From: Microcosmobacter sp040493455
GTDB taxonomy: Bacteria > Bacteroidota > Bacteroidia > Flavobacteriales > Flavobacteriaceae
Reading direction: 5' to 3'
Assembly (NCBI RefSeq): GCF_040493455.1
Contig: NZ_JANFDA010000005.1
Coordinates: forward strand, 124,001-188,000
DNA length: 64,000 nt
Part shown: positions 43,993 to 53,254 of the stretch, in pieces
Position numbering within the stretch: the first letter of the stretch is position 1
Layout of the letters: the number at the start of each line of letters is the position of its first letter
Translations under genes and position numbers: made by a program
Notes under the pieces: generated by a model
Told to the model about the DNA's origin: nothing
The model's database searches: none
What the model saw: only the letters and a program-made list of their open reading frames with translations

Positions 43993-46401
43993 TTAACCAC
44001 CTATTCTGTTTTTCTCATCTTCAAGACCTGTTTTCCTTTGTCTCGCTTTTTTGATTTCGTTTCGTCCAAAATTGTATGTAAGGTTAAAGCGTACTTGTCT
44101 ACTATCGTTACCGCCATCGCCATTAATGGTAAGACTACCAAATTGGGTGTCACCTTGCCAAGGCGATGTGTAAAGAATATCATTAAAAGCTAGTCTAGCA
44201 GTAAGTCTATCATCAAAGAACTTTTTTTGCACCGCAATATTCAAAGAGCCTAAGCTTCTGGTCTCATAGGTACCTCCCCAAATTGATGGAGAACTGTACC
44301 ATCCAGATACTTCTGCTCTAAATCCTTTTGGAAGTTTAAATGTATTCTGTGCATAAAGGCTTAGTGTATTCTGAGAAATAGGATTAAAATCTTCATTAGT
44401 AGCTTCAAATATACTTCTGTAAGCATTCAAACTAAAGTAAATACTCCACCATTTATTGAAGCTTGTAGGGTAGGAGACGCCTAGATTAATGACCTTTTGG
44501 TTTGCAACATTTCTTGTGGTTAAGAAATTCTGATTATTCCCGACCGCCTCAGTTATTTTAGCAAAATAGTCTTTAATAAAACTATAGCTGATCGATGTAG
44601 TTAAACGATAGTTGAATGTATGCGATAACTTTAGATTATCTGTGTATTGCGGTTGAAGAAACGGATTTCCTTTACTGAATGATAACTCATCGATTTTGTA
44701 TTCAAACGGATTTAAACTAGCATAATTTGGTCTTTGAATACGACGACTATACGTTAATGCAAAAGAGTTTTTTTGATTCATTTGATAGGTAATACCACCA
44801 CTTGGGAACCAATCTGTATAATTACGTTTTACACGGTCGTTTTGTTCTTCCTGTAACGCGGTCAATGTGCCATCAGAATTGGTATGCTCCATACGTAACC
44901 CTAACTGGATATTAAACTTTTTATATTTCTTGTTATAGTTGATATAAGCAGCATTTACTTGCTCATCATATTCAAATTGGTTGGTACGCTCTACATTGAT
45001 GATATCTTGTCCGTTAATGCGATCAAAGAAATCAAATTGGTTATCAGTGACTACCTGAGCAAACTTAACACCTACTCCCAGTTTTCCCTTTAAGAGATCT
45101 TGCTCGTAATCGAGTTTTGAAGTGAATAGATTAATTTCGATAGGTGTAACCATATAGTTAATAGTTTCACTAATCAAGTTAGTCTCAGTACCATCAAAAT
45201 ACTGGTTTGGCTGTAGATTGTTGCGATCACTGTCATAGATACCATAATCGACATCAATGTTGATTGAAGAGCCATTGTCGCCTTTAAATTTATAGTTGAT
45301 GTTGGTATACAAATTCGACGTTTTTGATTCTGTGTCACTGCCAGCAACCAATATTTCATCAGGAATATTAGCACCAATTGGAGTTATTGGAGTTCTGGAG
45401 TCGCTATCGGAATCTCTTCGGCTAAAGTTTCCAGACAAGATAATTCCGAATGTGGATTTTTTGCTCGCATACCAATCAAAACCAGTTCTGATGTTGTTAC
45501 TCGCATTGTCATAAATAGTTTCAGTTTGTGCATCAAAAATTGTGTTGTTCTGTGTTCTGAAGAGGTTTATAAAACTTAGGCTTTCACCAAAACGATTGCT
45601 AAATGTGCCGTAAATGCTCACTTTTTTACTACGAGTGTTAAACGATACAGAGTTATTCAGCCTAGCAAATTCTCCATAGGTAAATCCAGAAGTCGCACTT
45701 CCATTTGTGCCCAGGCTTTTATCGCGTTTAAAACGAATATTGATAATTCCAGCATTCCCTTCAGCATCATATTTTGATGATGGTTGAGTGATTATTTCTA
45801 TGGCATCAATATCACTAGCTTGGATTGTTTTTAGGTAATTCACCAAATCCTGTCCTCTAAGAACTGATGGCTTATCATCAATGTAGATCAGTACACCTGT
45901 TTTTCCTTCGACGATGAGGTTGTCATTATTATCAATAATAACTCCAGGTGCCTTTCTAAGCAGTTCGAAACCAGAGTCACCAGTGGCGTTAATGGTATTC
46001 TGAACATTGAACACTGTTTTGTCTGCCAAGACCTGCACCATTGGTTTCTCGGCTTTTACAACAACTTCATCCAAGGTTTCAGAATCTGTAATCAAGGTGA
46101 TGTTACCAAGATTTTTTTCACCGCCCAAAACTTCAAAAACTTCAGAATTATAATCTTTAAATCCTAGGCTAGTAATATTAATAACATACTTTCCTTGTGC
46201 AACATTATTAATAATGAAACTACCATCATTCTCAGCAATAGCTGCTTTAATGAATTTGCTTTTATCTTCATTGAATAGTGAAACAACTACTGCTGGAACT
46301 GCTTGAGAGTTGTCATCTACCACACGACCTTTTACACTAGATTGAGCGAAGGATGTTGAAGTAAATAAACTGATTAAGAATATGATGACGTTCGTTTTCA
46401 T
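43993..46401 (-). CDS. TonB-dependent receptor-like outer-membrane beta-barrel protein
   Basis: An 802-aa protein with a signal peptide (MKTNVIIFLISLFTSTSFAQ). Residues about 22-95 form a carboxypeptidase-regulatory-like domain (VKGRVVDDNSQAVPAVVVSL). A plug-like region (about 110-215) has DKTVFNVQNTINATGDSGFE and IEIITQPSSKYDAEGNAGI. The rest is a 'OMP_b-brl_3' type barrel. These proteins import or bind large ligands; the substrate is unknown and no SusD partner is present. The gene is divergent from a LytS/LytTR pair with a complex repeat region between, so direct control is likely. Confidence 0.88.
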   Translation of the reverse strand: MKTNVIIFLISLFTSTSFAQSSVKGRVVDDNSQAVPAVVVSLFNEDKSKFIKAAIAENDGSFIINNVAQGKYVINITSLGFKDYNSEVFEVLGGEKNLGNITLITDSETLDEVVVKAEKPMVQVLADKTVFNVQNTINATGDSGFELLRKAPGVIIDNNDNLIVEGKTGVLIYIDDKPSVLRGQDLVNYLKTIQASDIDAIEIITQPSSKYDAEGNAGIINIRFKRDKSLGTNGSATSGFTYGEFARLNNSVSFNTRSKKVSIYGTFSNRFGESLSFINLFRTQNNTIFDAQTETIYDNASNNIRTGFDWYASKKSTFGIILSGNFSRRDSDSDSRTPITPIGANIPDEILVAGSDTESKTSNLYTNINYKFKGDNGSSINIDVDYGIYDSDRNNLQPNQYFDGTETNLISETINYMVTPIEINLFTSKLDYEQDLLKGKLGVGVKFAQVVTDNQFDFFDRINGQDIINVERTNQFEYDEQVNAAYINYNKKYKKFNIQLGLRMEHTNSDGTLTALQEEQNDRVKRNYTDWFPSGGITYQMNQKNSFALTYSRRIQRPNYASLNPFEYKIDELSFSKGNPFLQPQYTDNLKLSHTFNYRLTTSISYSFIKDYFAKITEAVGNNQNFLTTRNVANQKVINLGVSYPTSFNKWWSIYFSLNAYRSIFEATNEDFNPISQNTLSLYAQNTFKLPKGFRAEVSGWYSSPSIWGGTYETRSLGSLNIAVQKKFFDDRLTARLAFNDILYTSPWQGDTQFGSLTINGDGGNDSRQVRFNLTYNFGRNEIKKARQRKTGLEDEKNRIGG

Positions 46402-46465
46402 GATTGAATGATTTTATGACACAAAGATGATTGTATCCTATATGGTATGCACTTCAATTCCGATA

Positions 46466-46524
46466 AGTTGACCTATAGAGCGACGAATTGAAATGGACAA
46501 CTCAACTGGAAATAGGTCAGCTCA
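46466..46524. promoter_or_regulatory. Three copies of an AGYTGWCC-type motif upstream of lytS-like gene and TonB receptor
   Basis: Copies read AGTTGACCTAT (+, 46466-46476), GAGTTGTCCATTTC (-, 46503-46490) and GAGCTGACCTATTTC (-, 46523-46509). The two minus-strand copies are direct repeats spaced about 20 bases, near two helical turns as LytTR proteins use. In addition TTCAATTC (46453-46460) / GAATTGAA (46485-46492) and TGACCTAT (46469-46476) / ATAGGTCA (46512-46519) are interlocked inverted repeats. Binding by the LytTR protein at 47651 is inferred. Confidence 0.5.
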
Positions 46525-46558
46525 TCGATTAGAGTAAGCGAAAAAAATATGCTAACTT

Positions 46559-46566
46559 TAAATTTG
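46559..46566 (+). promoter_or_regulatory. -7 element of the second LytS/LytTR operon
   Basis: TAAATTTG is a full TAnnTTTG match, 14 bases before the ATG at 46581. No TTTG is found at -33, which suggests an activator-dependent promoter; the AGYTGWCC-type repeats end about 35 bases upstream. Confidence 0.5.
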
Positions 46567-46580
46567 TTGAAAATAAAAGT

Positions 46581-47654
46581 ATGGAGGCACAACCATTTTT
46601 AAAGAAACGAATATTGGGAATTCAATCAGGCGAATTGATTGCTTTTTTGGGATTTTATCTTTTTTGGGCATTTGCTTATCATACTGCAATTACTATTAAT
46701 AGTAGAGCCTGGAGCAAAGGCGAAGTTTCTCTATTAGATTTTGGAGAGTTTATGGATACTGTCGGGCTGGATTATATTCTTAAAGCTTTGCTTACCTTTC
46801 CTATATGGTGGTTGCTTATAAGACGTTTGAAGGGATGGAAAAACATAAAAAAGATCTCTTTGCATTTTATTTTCCTGCCAGCTTTTGTGCTAATCTGGCA
46901 ACAGCTTTATTATTGGATAAGCGAAATCGTTGGTTTTGGACATCTTAACGGCGTAGCTAGAGTATGGGATATTTATATACCAGCCTTGTTTTATACACTT
47001 CAGTTTGGGATTATTCATTCTTATAATTATTACTTAGATAATCAGAGGAAAATACGATTAGAAGGGGAATTACGAACAGCAGCATTAAAAAGTGAAATAT
47101 CTGCTCTAAAGGCTCAGCTCAATCCTCATTTTTTATATAATATTTTTAATACGATAAGTGCTTCGGTTCCGGCAAAAAATGAACGTACACGCCATCTCAT
47201 TGCTGAGTTATCTGATTTGTTTAGGTATCAACTAAAAGCTTCTCAGGTAGAAAAAGTTCCGTTAAGAGAAGAACTAGAGTTCGTCAATAAATACCTTGCT
47301 TTAGAAAAAGAACGCTTTCAAGAACGCTTAGAGATTGATATTGATGTGGATGACAGTATTCTCAATGAACTAGTGCCTCCGATGCTACTTCAACCTTTGG
47401 TAGAAAATTCAGTAAAACATGGTCTGTCTTCATTGATTGAAGGTGGGAAAATCTCAATTAGCATACAGAAAAAAGGAGACCAGTTGGCATTTGAAATAGC
47501 AGATACAGGAGTTGGTATTAAGGACAAAACCAATGCATTCGATAAAGGTATAGGACTTACCAATACTAGGCTTCGCTTAGAAAAAATGTATAAAACTACC
47601 TTGCAGTTGTCTGACAATACACCTAAAGGTCTAAAAATTAATTTCGCTATATGA
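46581..47654 (+). CDS. LytS-family sensor histidine kinase
   Basis: A 357-aa kinase. About four membrane helices lie in residues 18-150. The phospho-acceptor motif is LKAQLNPHFLYNIFNTISAS with H183; ATP-binding motifs are LQPLVENSVKHGL and GVGIKDKTNAFDKGIGLTNT. It lacks the C-terminal 2TM module found in the kinase at 14643. The stop overlaps the start of the response regulator by 4 bases (ATGA). It is divergent from the TonB-dependent receptor. Confidence 0.92.
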   Translation: MEAQPFLKKRILGIQSGELIAFLGFYLFWAFAYHTAITINSRAWSKGEVSLLDFGEFMDTVGLDYILKALLTFPIWWLLIRRLKGWKNIKKISLHFIFLPAFVLIWQQLYYWISEIVGFGHLNGVARVWDIYIPALFYTLQFGIIHSYNYYLDNQRKIRLEGELRTAALKSEISALKAQLNPHFLYNIFNTISASVPAKNERTRHLIAELSDLFRYQLKASQVEKVPLREELEFVNKYLALEKERFQERLEIDIDVDDSILNELVPPMLLQPLVENSVKHGLSSLIEGGKISISIQKKGDQLAFEIADTGVGIKDKTNAFDKGIGLTNTRLRLEKMYKTTLQLSDNTPKGLKINFAI

Positions 47655-48379
47655 AGAAAGTAATTATTGTTGATGATGAAGCAGCTGGCAGGAAATTGAT
47701 TAAGGAATATCTTGAAGATTTTCCTGAGTTGGTACTCTTGGGAGAAGCAAATAACGGTGTTGATGCCGTGAAAATGGTGAATGAGTTCAAACCAGATCTT
47801 GTATTTCTGGATGTTCAAATGCCAGGAATGACAGGGTTTGATGTTTTAACTCATCTAGAAGAATTGCCACAGATTATATTCTCAACAGCGTACGACCAAT
47901 ATGCACTCAAGGCTTTTGATGTACATGCCGTGGACTATCTCCTTAAGCCTTATACAAAGGAACGTTTTAAAGTAGCTGTTGAGCGTCTAGAACTTAATTC
48001 TGGGGGTAACAAAGCTAGACCTTTGGCTGAAAGCTTGTTCATGGACTCTCCAAAGATTCCTGAGCGTATTCTTGTTCAGTCACAAAATAAATTGGTTACC
48101 ATTTCTTTGGAAGATGTAGTACGAATAGAAGCTTATGGAGATTATTCCAAGCTTATTACTGAAGACAAAACGTATTTAAGCAACTACGGGATTTCTTCAC
48201 TCGAAGAAAAATTGAATGCTTCTATTTTTATCAGAGTACACCGTTCTTCGATCATCAATATTAATAGAGTGAAAGAACTTAATAAGTATACTAAAAGCTA
48301 CGATGTTACCATGCAAAATGGCGATGTGGTAAGAGTAAGTAGAGGGTATATGGATAATATTAAAAAACTGATGTACTAA
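47651..48379 (+). CDS. LytTR-family response regulator
   Basis: A 242-aa regulator. The receiver has D8-D9, phospho-acceptor D54 in FLDVQMPGMTG, ST-A in IFSTAYDQYALKAF, and LKPYTKER. The LytTR domain (about 138-240) has VRIEAYGDYSKLITEDKTYL, FIRVHRSSIININRVKELNK and GDVVRVSRGYMDNIKKLM. Translationally coupled to the kinase, it is expected to act at the receptor/kinase intergenic repeats. Its end overlaps the convergent YdeI-like gene by 4 bases. Confidence 0.92.
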   Translation: MKKVIIVDDEAAGRKLIKEYLEDFPELVLLGEANNGVDAVKMVNEFKPDLVFLDVQMPGMTGFDVLTHLEELPQIIFSTAYDQYALKAFDVHAVDYLLKPYTKERFKVAVERLELNSGGNKARPLAESLFMDSPKIPERILVQSQNKLVTISLEDVVRIEAYGDYSKLITEDKTYLSNYGISSLEEKLNASIFIRVHRSSIININRVKELNKYTKSYDVTMQNGDVVRVSRGYMDNIKKLMY

Positions 48380-48948
48380 TAAGTACCGCGAGTTTTTATG
48401 TTTGCTTCGCAAAGCTTTATAATCTCCTCAATGCGTTTTTGTCTTGTTGCTTCTCTCTTTGCAGAATTCAACCAATATAAATAGCCTTTTCTGTATGAGG
48501 TTGAAAAGTTTTTGTAATTCTCAAAAGCTGTAGGGTTTTGGTCAAATGCGTTTTGGAGTTCTTCTGGAATGACTTCATTCTCAACATCATCTAAAGCAGA
48601 CCAACTACCATTTGCTTTAGCAATATCTATACTTTTTTGCCCAGCATCTTGAATCAGGTTTTTTTCGGTTAACTCTACTATATATCGCTTGTTTAAAGCG
48701 CTCCAGACACTTTTTGGTTTTCTTGGGCAGAAGTACTGCCTGCGTTTACCATTGCCTAAACTTTTTACAGTAGAATCAATCCAACCAAAGCATAAAGCAA
48801 CTTTTACAGCTTCTTCCCAACGCATTGTAGGGATTTTCGTTTCAAGCTTATAAAAGATGAGGTAAACACCATTATGCTGATCATGGTTTTGTAGTAACCA
48901 GTCGTACCAATCGACATCGCGTTCAAAATAAAGTTCTGGATATCCCAT
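48376..48948 (-). CDS. YdeI/OmpD-associated-family protein
   Basis: A 190-aa protein of the YdeI type: YFERDVDWYDWLLQNHDQHN, MRWEEAVKVALCFGWIDSTV, RQYFCPRKPKSVWSALNKRY and the C-terminal NFSTSYRKGYLYWLNSAKR with R-R-I-E-E-I-I-K-L. It is a second, full-length relative of the protein at 35012 (which has the DUF1905 version). The start codon shares a base with the M1 peptidase stop, so the two are coupled. The function is unknown. Confidence 0.85.
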   Translation of the reverse strand: MGYPELYFERDVDWYDWLLQNHDQHNGVYLIFYKLETKIPTMRWEEAVKVALCFGWIDSTVKSLGNGKRRQYFCPRKPKSVWSALNKRYIVELTEKNLIQDAGQKSIDIAKANGSWSALDDVENEVIPEELQNAFDQNPTAFENYKNFSTSYRKGYLYWLNSAKREATRQKRIEEIIKLCEANIKTRGTY

Positions 48949-50585
48949 TATAGCTTTTTTGAGTTCACATAGAAGTCACGATCAACTTCAAATGATTCTG
49001 TTTTAATTGATTTTGTCTTCCATTCAGCATTAGGGAATAACCAATCAGACTTACCATCAATAATAACTTGGACAGGCATATCAAACTTGTCGATAATATT
49101 TGTCCAACGGTATTTTAGCTCTCCGTCTTTAATGGAATACTCTAAGGTGGGAATCATCGTAGTTCTTAGATATTGATTAAAAAACTCTGTAAGATCAACG
49201 CCTTTTTGTTTGCTGATATAGTCTTCAATCTGCTTGGTGGTTACTGTTTTATGGTAAAATTCTTTGTTTAAGCCTCTGAGGATTTGTCTCCATTTATCAT
49301 CATCTTCTAAAAGTTGTCTTATAGTATGTAGTATGTTTGCACCTTTGTAATACATATCGCTAGAGCCTTCTTGATTAACGTCATACGGACCAATTAATGG
49401 ACGATCATTTTGTATGCGTTTTCGTGTACCAATAACATAATCGGCAGAGGCTTCTTTTCCGTAGAAATAATCTAAGAAGAGATTTTCTGAATAGGCTGTA
49501 AACCCTTCGTGGATCCACATGTCGGCTATGTCCTTGTTGGTAATATTATTGGCAAACCATTCGTGACCGCCTTCATGTACAATAATGAAGTCGAATTTTA
49601 GTCCCCATCCAGTTCCTGATAAATCTGTACCACGATATCCATTTTGGTACCCATTACCATAAGTAACTGAGCTTTGATGCTCCATGCCTAGATATGGTAC
49701 TTCAACAAGTTTGAAACTATCTTCATAGAACGGATAAGGACCAAACCAATGCTCAAATGCTTCAATCATTCTTGGAGCGTCTTTGAATTGTTCTTTGGCC
49801 TTTTCGAGATTGTCTCTAAGGACATAATAATCTAAATCTAAATCGCCATTTTCGCCTTTATAGACTTCAGAAAAGTTGACGTAATCACCAATATTCACAT
49901 TGACACCATAGTTGTTTATTGGATTGTTGACATACCAATGATAGGTGTTAGAATCTTCGTGCTCTTCAACCTTTTTCAATCTTCCGTTTGATACATTCAT
50001 TAAGCCTTTTGGTACTGTAACGCTAATATCCATACTATCTACTTCGTCATACATATGGTCTTTACAAGGCCACCAAACGCTGGCGCCTAAACCTTGACAA
50101 GATGTGGCGATAAAGTGCTTACCATTGTTGTCTTTTTTCCAAGAAAAACCGCCATCCCAAGGTGCTCGCCTTGCTTCTCTTGGGTGCCCTTCATAATGTA
50201 CTTCGATTGAATTGACATCTCCTTTGTTTTGTTTGCCAAGCATTATATAAAATACATTGCCTTCACGTTTGACAGCACAGGTTTTTCCATCTTGGGTTAC
50301 TTTAGTAATCTCCATAGGTTGCTGTAAGTCGATTTGCATCACTTGATGCGGTTTCAGGACTTTGTATTGAATCGTGTTTTTTCCTGAAATAAATTTTTCT
50401 TCAGGATTCACTTCAATGTCTAGATGGTAATAGGTGAGGTCCCACCATTCGCGTTCTGGTGTTATTGAACCTCGCAGTGTATCTTGTTTAGTGAATTTTT
50501 GCTTTTCTTCAAGTAAACCTTGGGCTAGGAGCGTTGAAGTTGTTGTAAGTAGTATTAAAGCTAAATGCGCTATTTTTTTAATCAT
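48948..50585 (-). CDS. M1-family zinc metallopeptidase
   Basis: A 545-aa exported peptidase with a signal peptide (MIKKIAHLALILLTTTSTLLAQ). The beta-sandwich N-domain (about 45-250) precedes the catalytic domain with HEGGH (337-341) and the third zinc ligand E360 (IADMWIHEGFTAYSEN), as expected for HExxH-x18-E. A GMEHQS motif (300-305) parallels the exopeptidase GAMEN motif but is altered (G-M-E-H). This fits M1 relatives in Bacteroidota, and the reduced size lacks the long C-terminal helical domain. It is in an operon with an M28 peptidase and lipoproteins. Confidence 0.9.
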   Translation of the reverse strand: MIKKIAHLALILLTTTSTLLAQGLLEEKQKFTKQDTLRGSITPEREWWDLTYYHLDIEVNPEEKFISGKNTIQYKVLKPHQVMQIDLQQPMEITKVTQDGKTCAVKREGNVFYIMLGKQNKGDVNSIEVHYEGHPREARRAPWDGGFSWKKDNNGKHFIATSCQGLGASVWWPCKDHMYDEVDSMDISVTVPKGLMNVSNGRLKKVEEHEDSNTYHWYVNNPINNYGVNVNIGDYVNFSEVYKGENGDLDLDYYVLRDNLEKAKEQFKDAPRMIEAFEHWFGPYPFYEDSFKLVEVPYLGMEHQSSVTYGNGYQNGYRGTDLSGTGWGLKFDFIIVHEGGHEWFANNITNKDIADMWIHEGFTAYSENLFLDYFYGKEASADYVIGTRKRIQNDRPLIGPYDVNQEGSSDMYYKGANILHTIRQLLEDDDKWRQILRGLNKEFYHKTVTTKQIEDYISKQKGVDLTEFFNQYLRTTMIPTLEYSIKDGELKYRWTNIIDKFDMPVQVIIDGKSDWLFPNAEWKTKSIKTESFEVDRDFYVNSKKL

Positions 50586-50590
50586 AAATA

Positions 50591-51925
50591 TTAATTTCTA
50601 AATATTGAATTTGGGAAAACTACTAAACTTTCATGACCATCTTTACCAACTGCTGCCACACCAAAAAAGTAGTTGTCTACCACAATACCTTCTAGTGTGC
50701 CTCCAAGTTTATTACCAACATATTTGCTATGGTCCCAAGTAGGAGAGGTCGTATCTCTCCAATAAATTTTGTATCCTACGGCACCTTCAACTTCACTCCA
50801 TATTAGTTTGACAGAAGGTTCTACAATACCACCAATCGAAACTTTTGTTGGACTGGGAGGTGCAGAAGCTAGGCTTGCCAAATTTATAGCATTAACTGCT
50901 GTTAGCTTTTTACAATACGGGAAGTTTACATGTTCAAAGGTATCTCCATAAGCAATACCATCTTCAGTTCGGATGTCTTGATGTTGTTGTGTATAGTTTT
51001 CGTGTGCTTCCATTATTCTAATGCCTGCAAAACCTTCGTCACAGAATGGTCTATGATGTCCACCACGACCAAATCGGTCTAATCGGTAAACCATCATAGG
51101 ATTCATTTCAGGCATGTAGGTCTTAGTGGTTTTATGCACATAGCGTGCCAATTGTCTAGATATCCCATCTACTTCACCACCATAAAATCGTCTGGCTCTT
51201 CGCTGATTTTCAGTTTCGTTTGGAGGTACAGGCTCAGAAAATATTCTGAAAGTCCTATTATCAATGACACCATCTACGCCTTTTATGTTGCCTATCATAT
51301 CATTATTTAAAATACCAATAATGTCCCAATTGTTTTTCTTAGCATAGTTTGCTAGTCCTTTACCTCCAAATAGCCCTTGTTCTTCACCTGAAAGTCCTAC
51401 ATAGACAATACTACTTTCAAACGTATATTTAGATAATACTCTTGCAGCTTCTATAGCACCTGCCATACCTGTAGCATTATCGTTGGCTCCTGGAGAATCG
51501 TCTGTATAATTATTTGGGTCACTTATACGAGAGTCTATGTCACCACTCATTATCACATAGCGATTCGGATACTTTGTTCCTCGCTGAATGGCAACCACAT
51601 TGACCACCCAAACGTCTTTAGCAATGCGCTGATTGGCTCCTGCTTCTACTAAGTCTTTTTGGTAAAACACTTCCAGGCAATTGTTGCAGTCTTTAGAGAT
51701 GTTGTCGAATTCTGCTTTAATCCAACGTCGTGCTGCGCCAATTCCTCTAGTATCTGATAAGGTGTCGCTCAGTGTGTGACGTGTACCAAAATCGGCAAGT
51801 GTTTTTACATCTTGTTTGAGGCGTTCTTCAGAAACTGCATCGATGATGTCATATAGTTTGGTGTCTGTTTGTGCAACAGATACTAGAAAACAAAGAAGAC
51901 ATAGTGCTACTAATGTATTTTTCAT
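50591..51925 (-). CDS. M28-family zinc peptidase with C-terminal FN3-like domain
   Basis: A 444-aa exported protein with a signal peptide (MKNTLVALCLLCFLVSVAQ). The peptidase domain has YVIMSGDIDSRISD (usual H-x-D altered to D-I-D at the first zinc ligand), DDSPGANDNATGMAGAIEAA, YVGLSGEEQGLFGGKGLANY and IGILNNDMIGN. The change H-to-D near 'SGDIDS' departs from the canonical M28 motif and could lower zinc binding. The last ~90 residues look like a fibronectin type III fold (VKLIWSEVEGAVGYKIYWRD). It lies 5 bases upstream of the M1 gene. Confidence 0.85.
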   Translation of the reverse strand: MKNTLVALCLLCFLVSVAQTDTKLYDIIDAVSEERLKQDVKTLADFGTRHTLSDTLSDTRGIGAARRWIKAEFDNISKDCNNCLEVFYQKDLVEAGANQRIAKDVWVVNVVAIQRGTKYPNRYVIMSGDIDSRISDPNNYTDDSPGANDNATGMAGAIEAARVLSKYTFESSIVYVGLSGEEQGLFGGKGLANYAKKNNWDIIGILNNDMIGNIKGVDGVIDNRTFRIFSEPVPPNETENQRRARRFYGGEVDGISRQLARYVHKTTKTYMPEMNPMMVYRLDRFGRGGHHRPFCDEGFAGIRIMEAHENYTQQHQDIRTEDGIAYGDTFEHVNFPYCKKLTAVNAINLASLASAPPSPTKVSIGGIVEPSVKLIWSEVEGAVGYKIYWRDTTSPTWDHSKYVGNKLGGTLEGIVVDNYFFGVAAVGKDGHESLVVFPNSIFRN

Positions 51926-51930
51926 GGTCT

Positions 51931-52692
51931 TTAATTGGTTAGTTCTATAGTTCCAAAAATGCTAGCATCTATCCAACCACGATTTTTGTCGTCGCCTTCA
52001 ACTGCTATGGAGCCTATAAAATTTTCACGTTCTTCGCTTTGGTCGTTATCGCAATATGCTATTGCAAAACCTATTTTTTTGCCTGCTTTTAACATTACAG
52101 GCTCATTTTCTTTATCATTTTGGTACGAATCATCAAAGATAGAAATCTTCAATTCCCAAACAGAGGTATTGCCTTCAGATATTCTTTTTGTGATGACATG
52201 ATCGTTAAATAGTTTGGGTGTGTTTTCAGCAATGACATCAACCACATCACCATTTAAGTCAACATGATATGCAAATGCATTATGATTGTATTGGTGGTCA
52301 CCACCACTATTGTCTTCATCTATAAATACTTCCACACAATCATCGTCCCACCAGCGTGTTAGCGGATCTTCATAGGGATTATAGAGGACATCGTCTTTCA
52401 CTTTTACTAAGACATATAATGCTTTTTCTGTCCAACACATTGCGTATTCTGCTTCAAAATCTTCTGCTGTGTAGGGTTTGCCCAGCCACAATTCATTAAT
52501 AGGATACCAAGTACTCGATTGCCAGATAGATTCATCGGCTACGCCATCTAAAGTTATTCCGTCTTTGGCTTTAGGGACTTTTCTGAGCTGCTTAGTCTCT
52601 TTTTGATTGGTGGTTTTAGCCGTATTAGAATTGGAATCCTTGCAGGAAAAAAACAATGAAATGGCTAAAAAGAAAATAATGGACTTCTTCAT
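51931..52692 (-). CDS. CBM9-like sugar-binding lipoprotein
   Basis: A 253-aa lipoprotein: MKKSIIFFLAISLFFSCKDS, lipobox cysteine at residue 17. The mature part matches the carbohydrate-binding module 9 fold: GITLDGVADESIWQSSTWYP, YAMCWTEKALYVLVKVKDDV, DCVEVFIDEDNSGGDH, VWELKISIFDD, and KKIGFAIAYCDNDQS. The closing GSIAVEGDDKNRGWIDASIF is also typical. The ligand is probably a sugar but is not shown. It is 5 bases from the M28 gene and 1 base from the DUF6265 gene. Confidence 0.82.
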   Translation of the reverse strand: MKKSIIFFLAISLFFSCKDSNSNTAKTTNQKETKQLRKVPKAKDGITLDGVADESIWQSSTWYPINELWLGKPYTAEDFEAEYAMCWTEKALYVLVKVKDDVLYNPYEDPLTRWWDDDCVEVFIDEDNSGGDHQYNHNAFAYHVDLNGDVVDVIAENTPKLFNDHVITKRISEGNTSVWELKISIFDDSYQNDKENEPVMLKAGKKIGFAIAYCDNDQSEERENFIGSIAVEGDDKNRGWIDASIFGTIELTN

Positions 52693-52693
52693 T

Positions 52694-53161
52694 TTATTGT
52701 TTCTTGTAGTTGAACTTTACAGTTTCAGTTTTTCCGTTTTCTTTGATGTCTACAAAGACATTCATTTCTTCATCTGAAACACGCTCAAAGGCCATGCCTT
52801 CAAAAACAACTTTGCTTTCGGTAATATATTTTAATGGAAAATCTACTGTTTCGTCCTTAGTTTCCCAACCTCTAAGCTTACTATCAAAATGTTTTAGTTG
52901 TAGTACAAGCGAATTCTCTATTTCTCTAATGATCTCAATTTCATAGAATGAGACTTTACCATTATTAATAAGTTTGAAACTAGCCATCATGGAGCCTCCA
53001 GAGGGTTCGCTCCAAATTTCTTCTGTTATACCTCCAAATGCTTCACCATGCCAAGTCCCGGCTATCCACTTAATATTTTCGAGTTTAGGTTCTAGGGTTT
53101 TGTCTTGTGAAAATAGGCATAAGGAGAGTAGGCAAAAGACAATAGTGAAAAGTGATTTCAT
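52694..53161 (-). CDS. Exported DUF6265-family protein
   Basis: A 155-aa protein with a signal peptide (MKSLFTIVFCLLSLCLFSQ). The core IKWIAGTWHGEAFGGITEEI and SGGSMMASFKLINNGKVSFY is the DUF6265 pattern, a small beta-barrel of calycin-like type. The family function is unknown. It heads the run of four exported proteins (DUF6265, CBM9-like, M28, M1) followed by YdeI. Confidence 0.78.
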   Translation of the reverse strand: MKSLFTIVFCLLSLCLFSQDKTLEPKLENIKWIAGTWHGEAFGGITEEIWSEPSGGSMMASFKLINNGKVSFYEIEIIREIENSLVLQLKHFDSKLRGWETKDETVDFPLKYITESKVVFEGMAFERVSDEEMNVFVDIKENGKTETVKFNYKKQ

Positions 53162-53254
53162 CGTTAGAATTTTAAACTAAAAAGATACGCAATATTTGAA
53201 ATAGTTTTTGGAGGAGGTTCACTTTTTAACGTATTGCTTCTTTAGTGATTCGGA

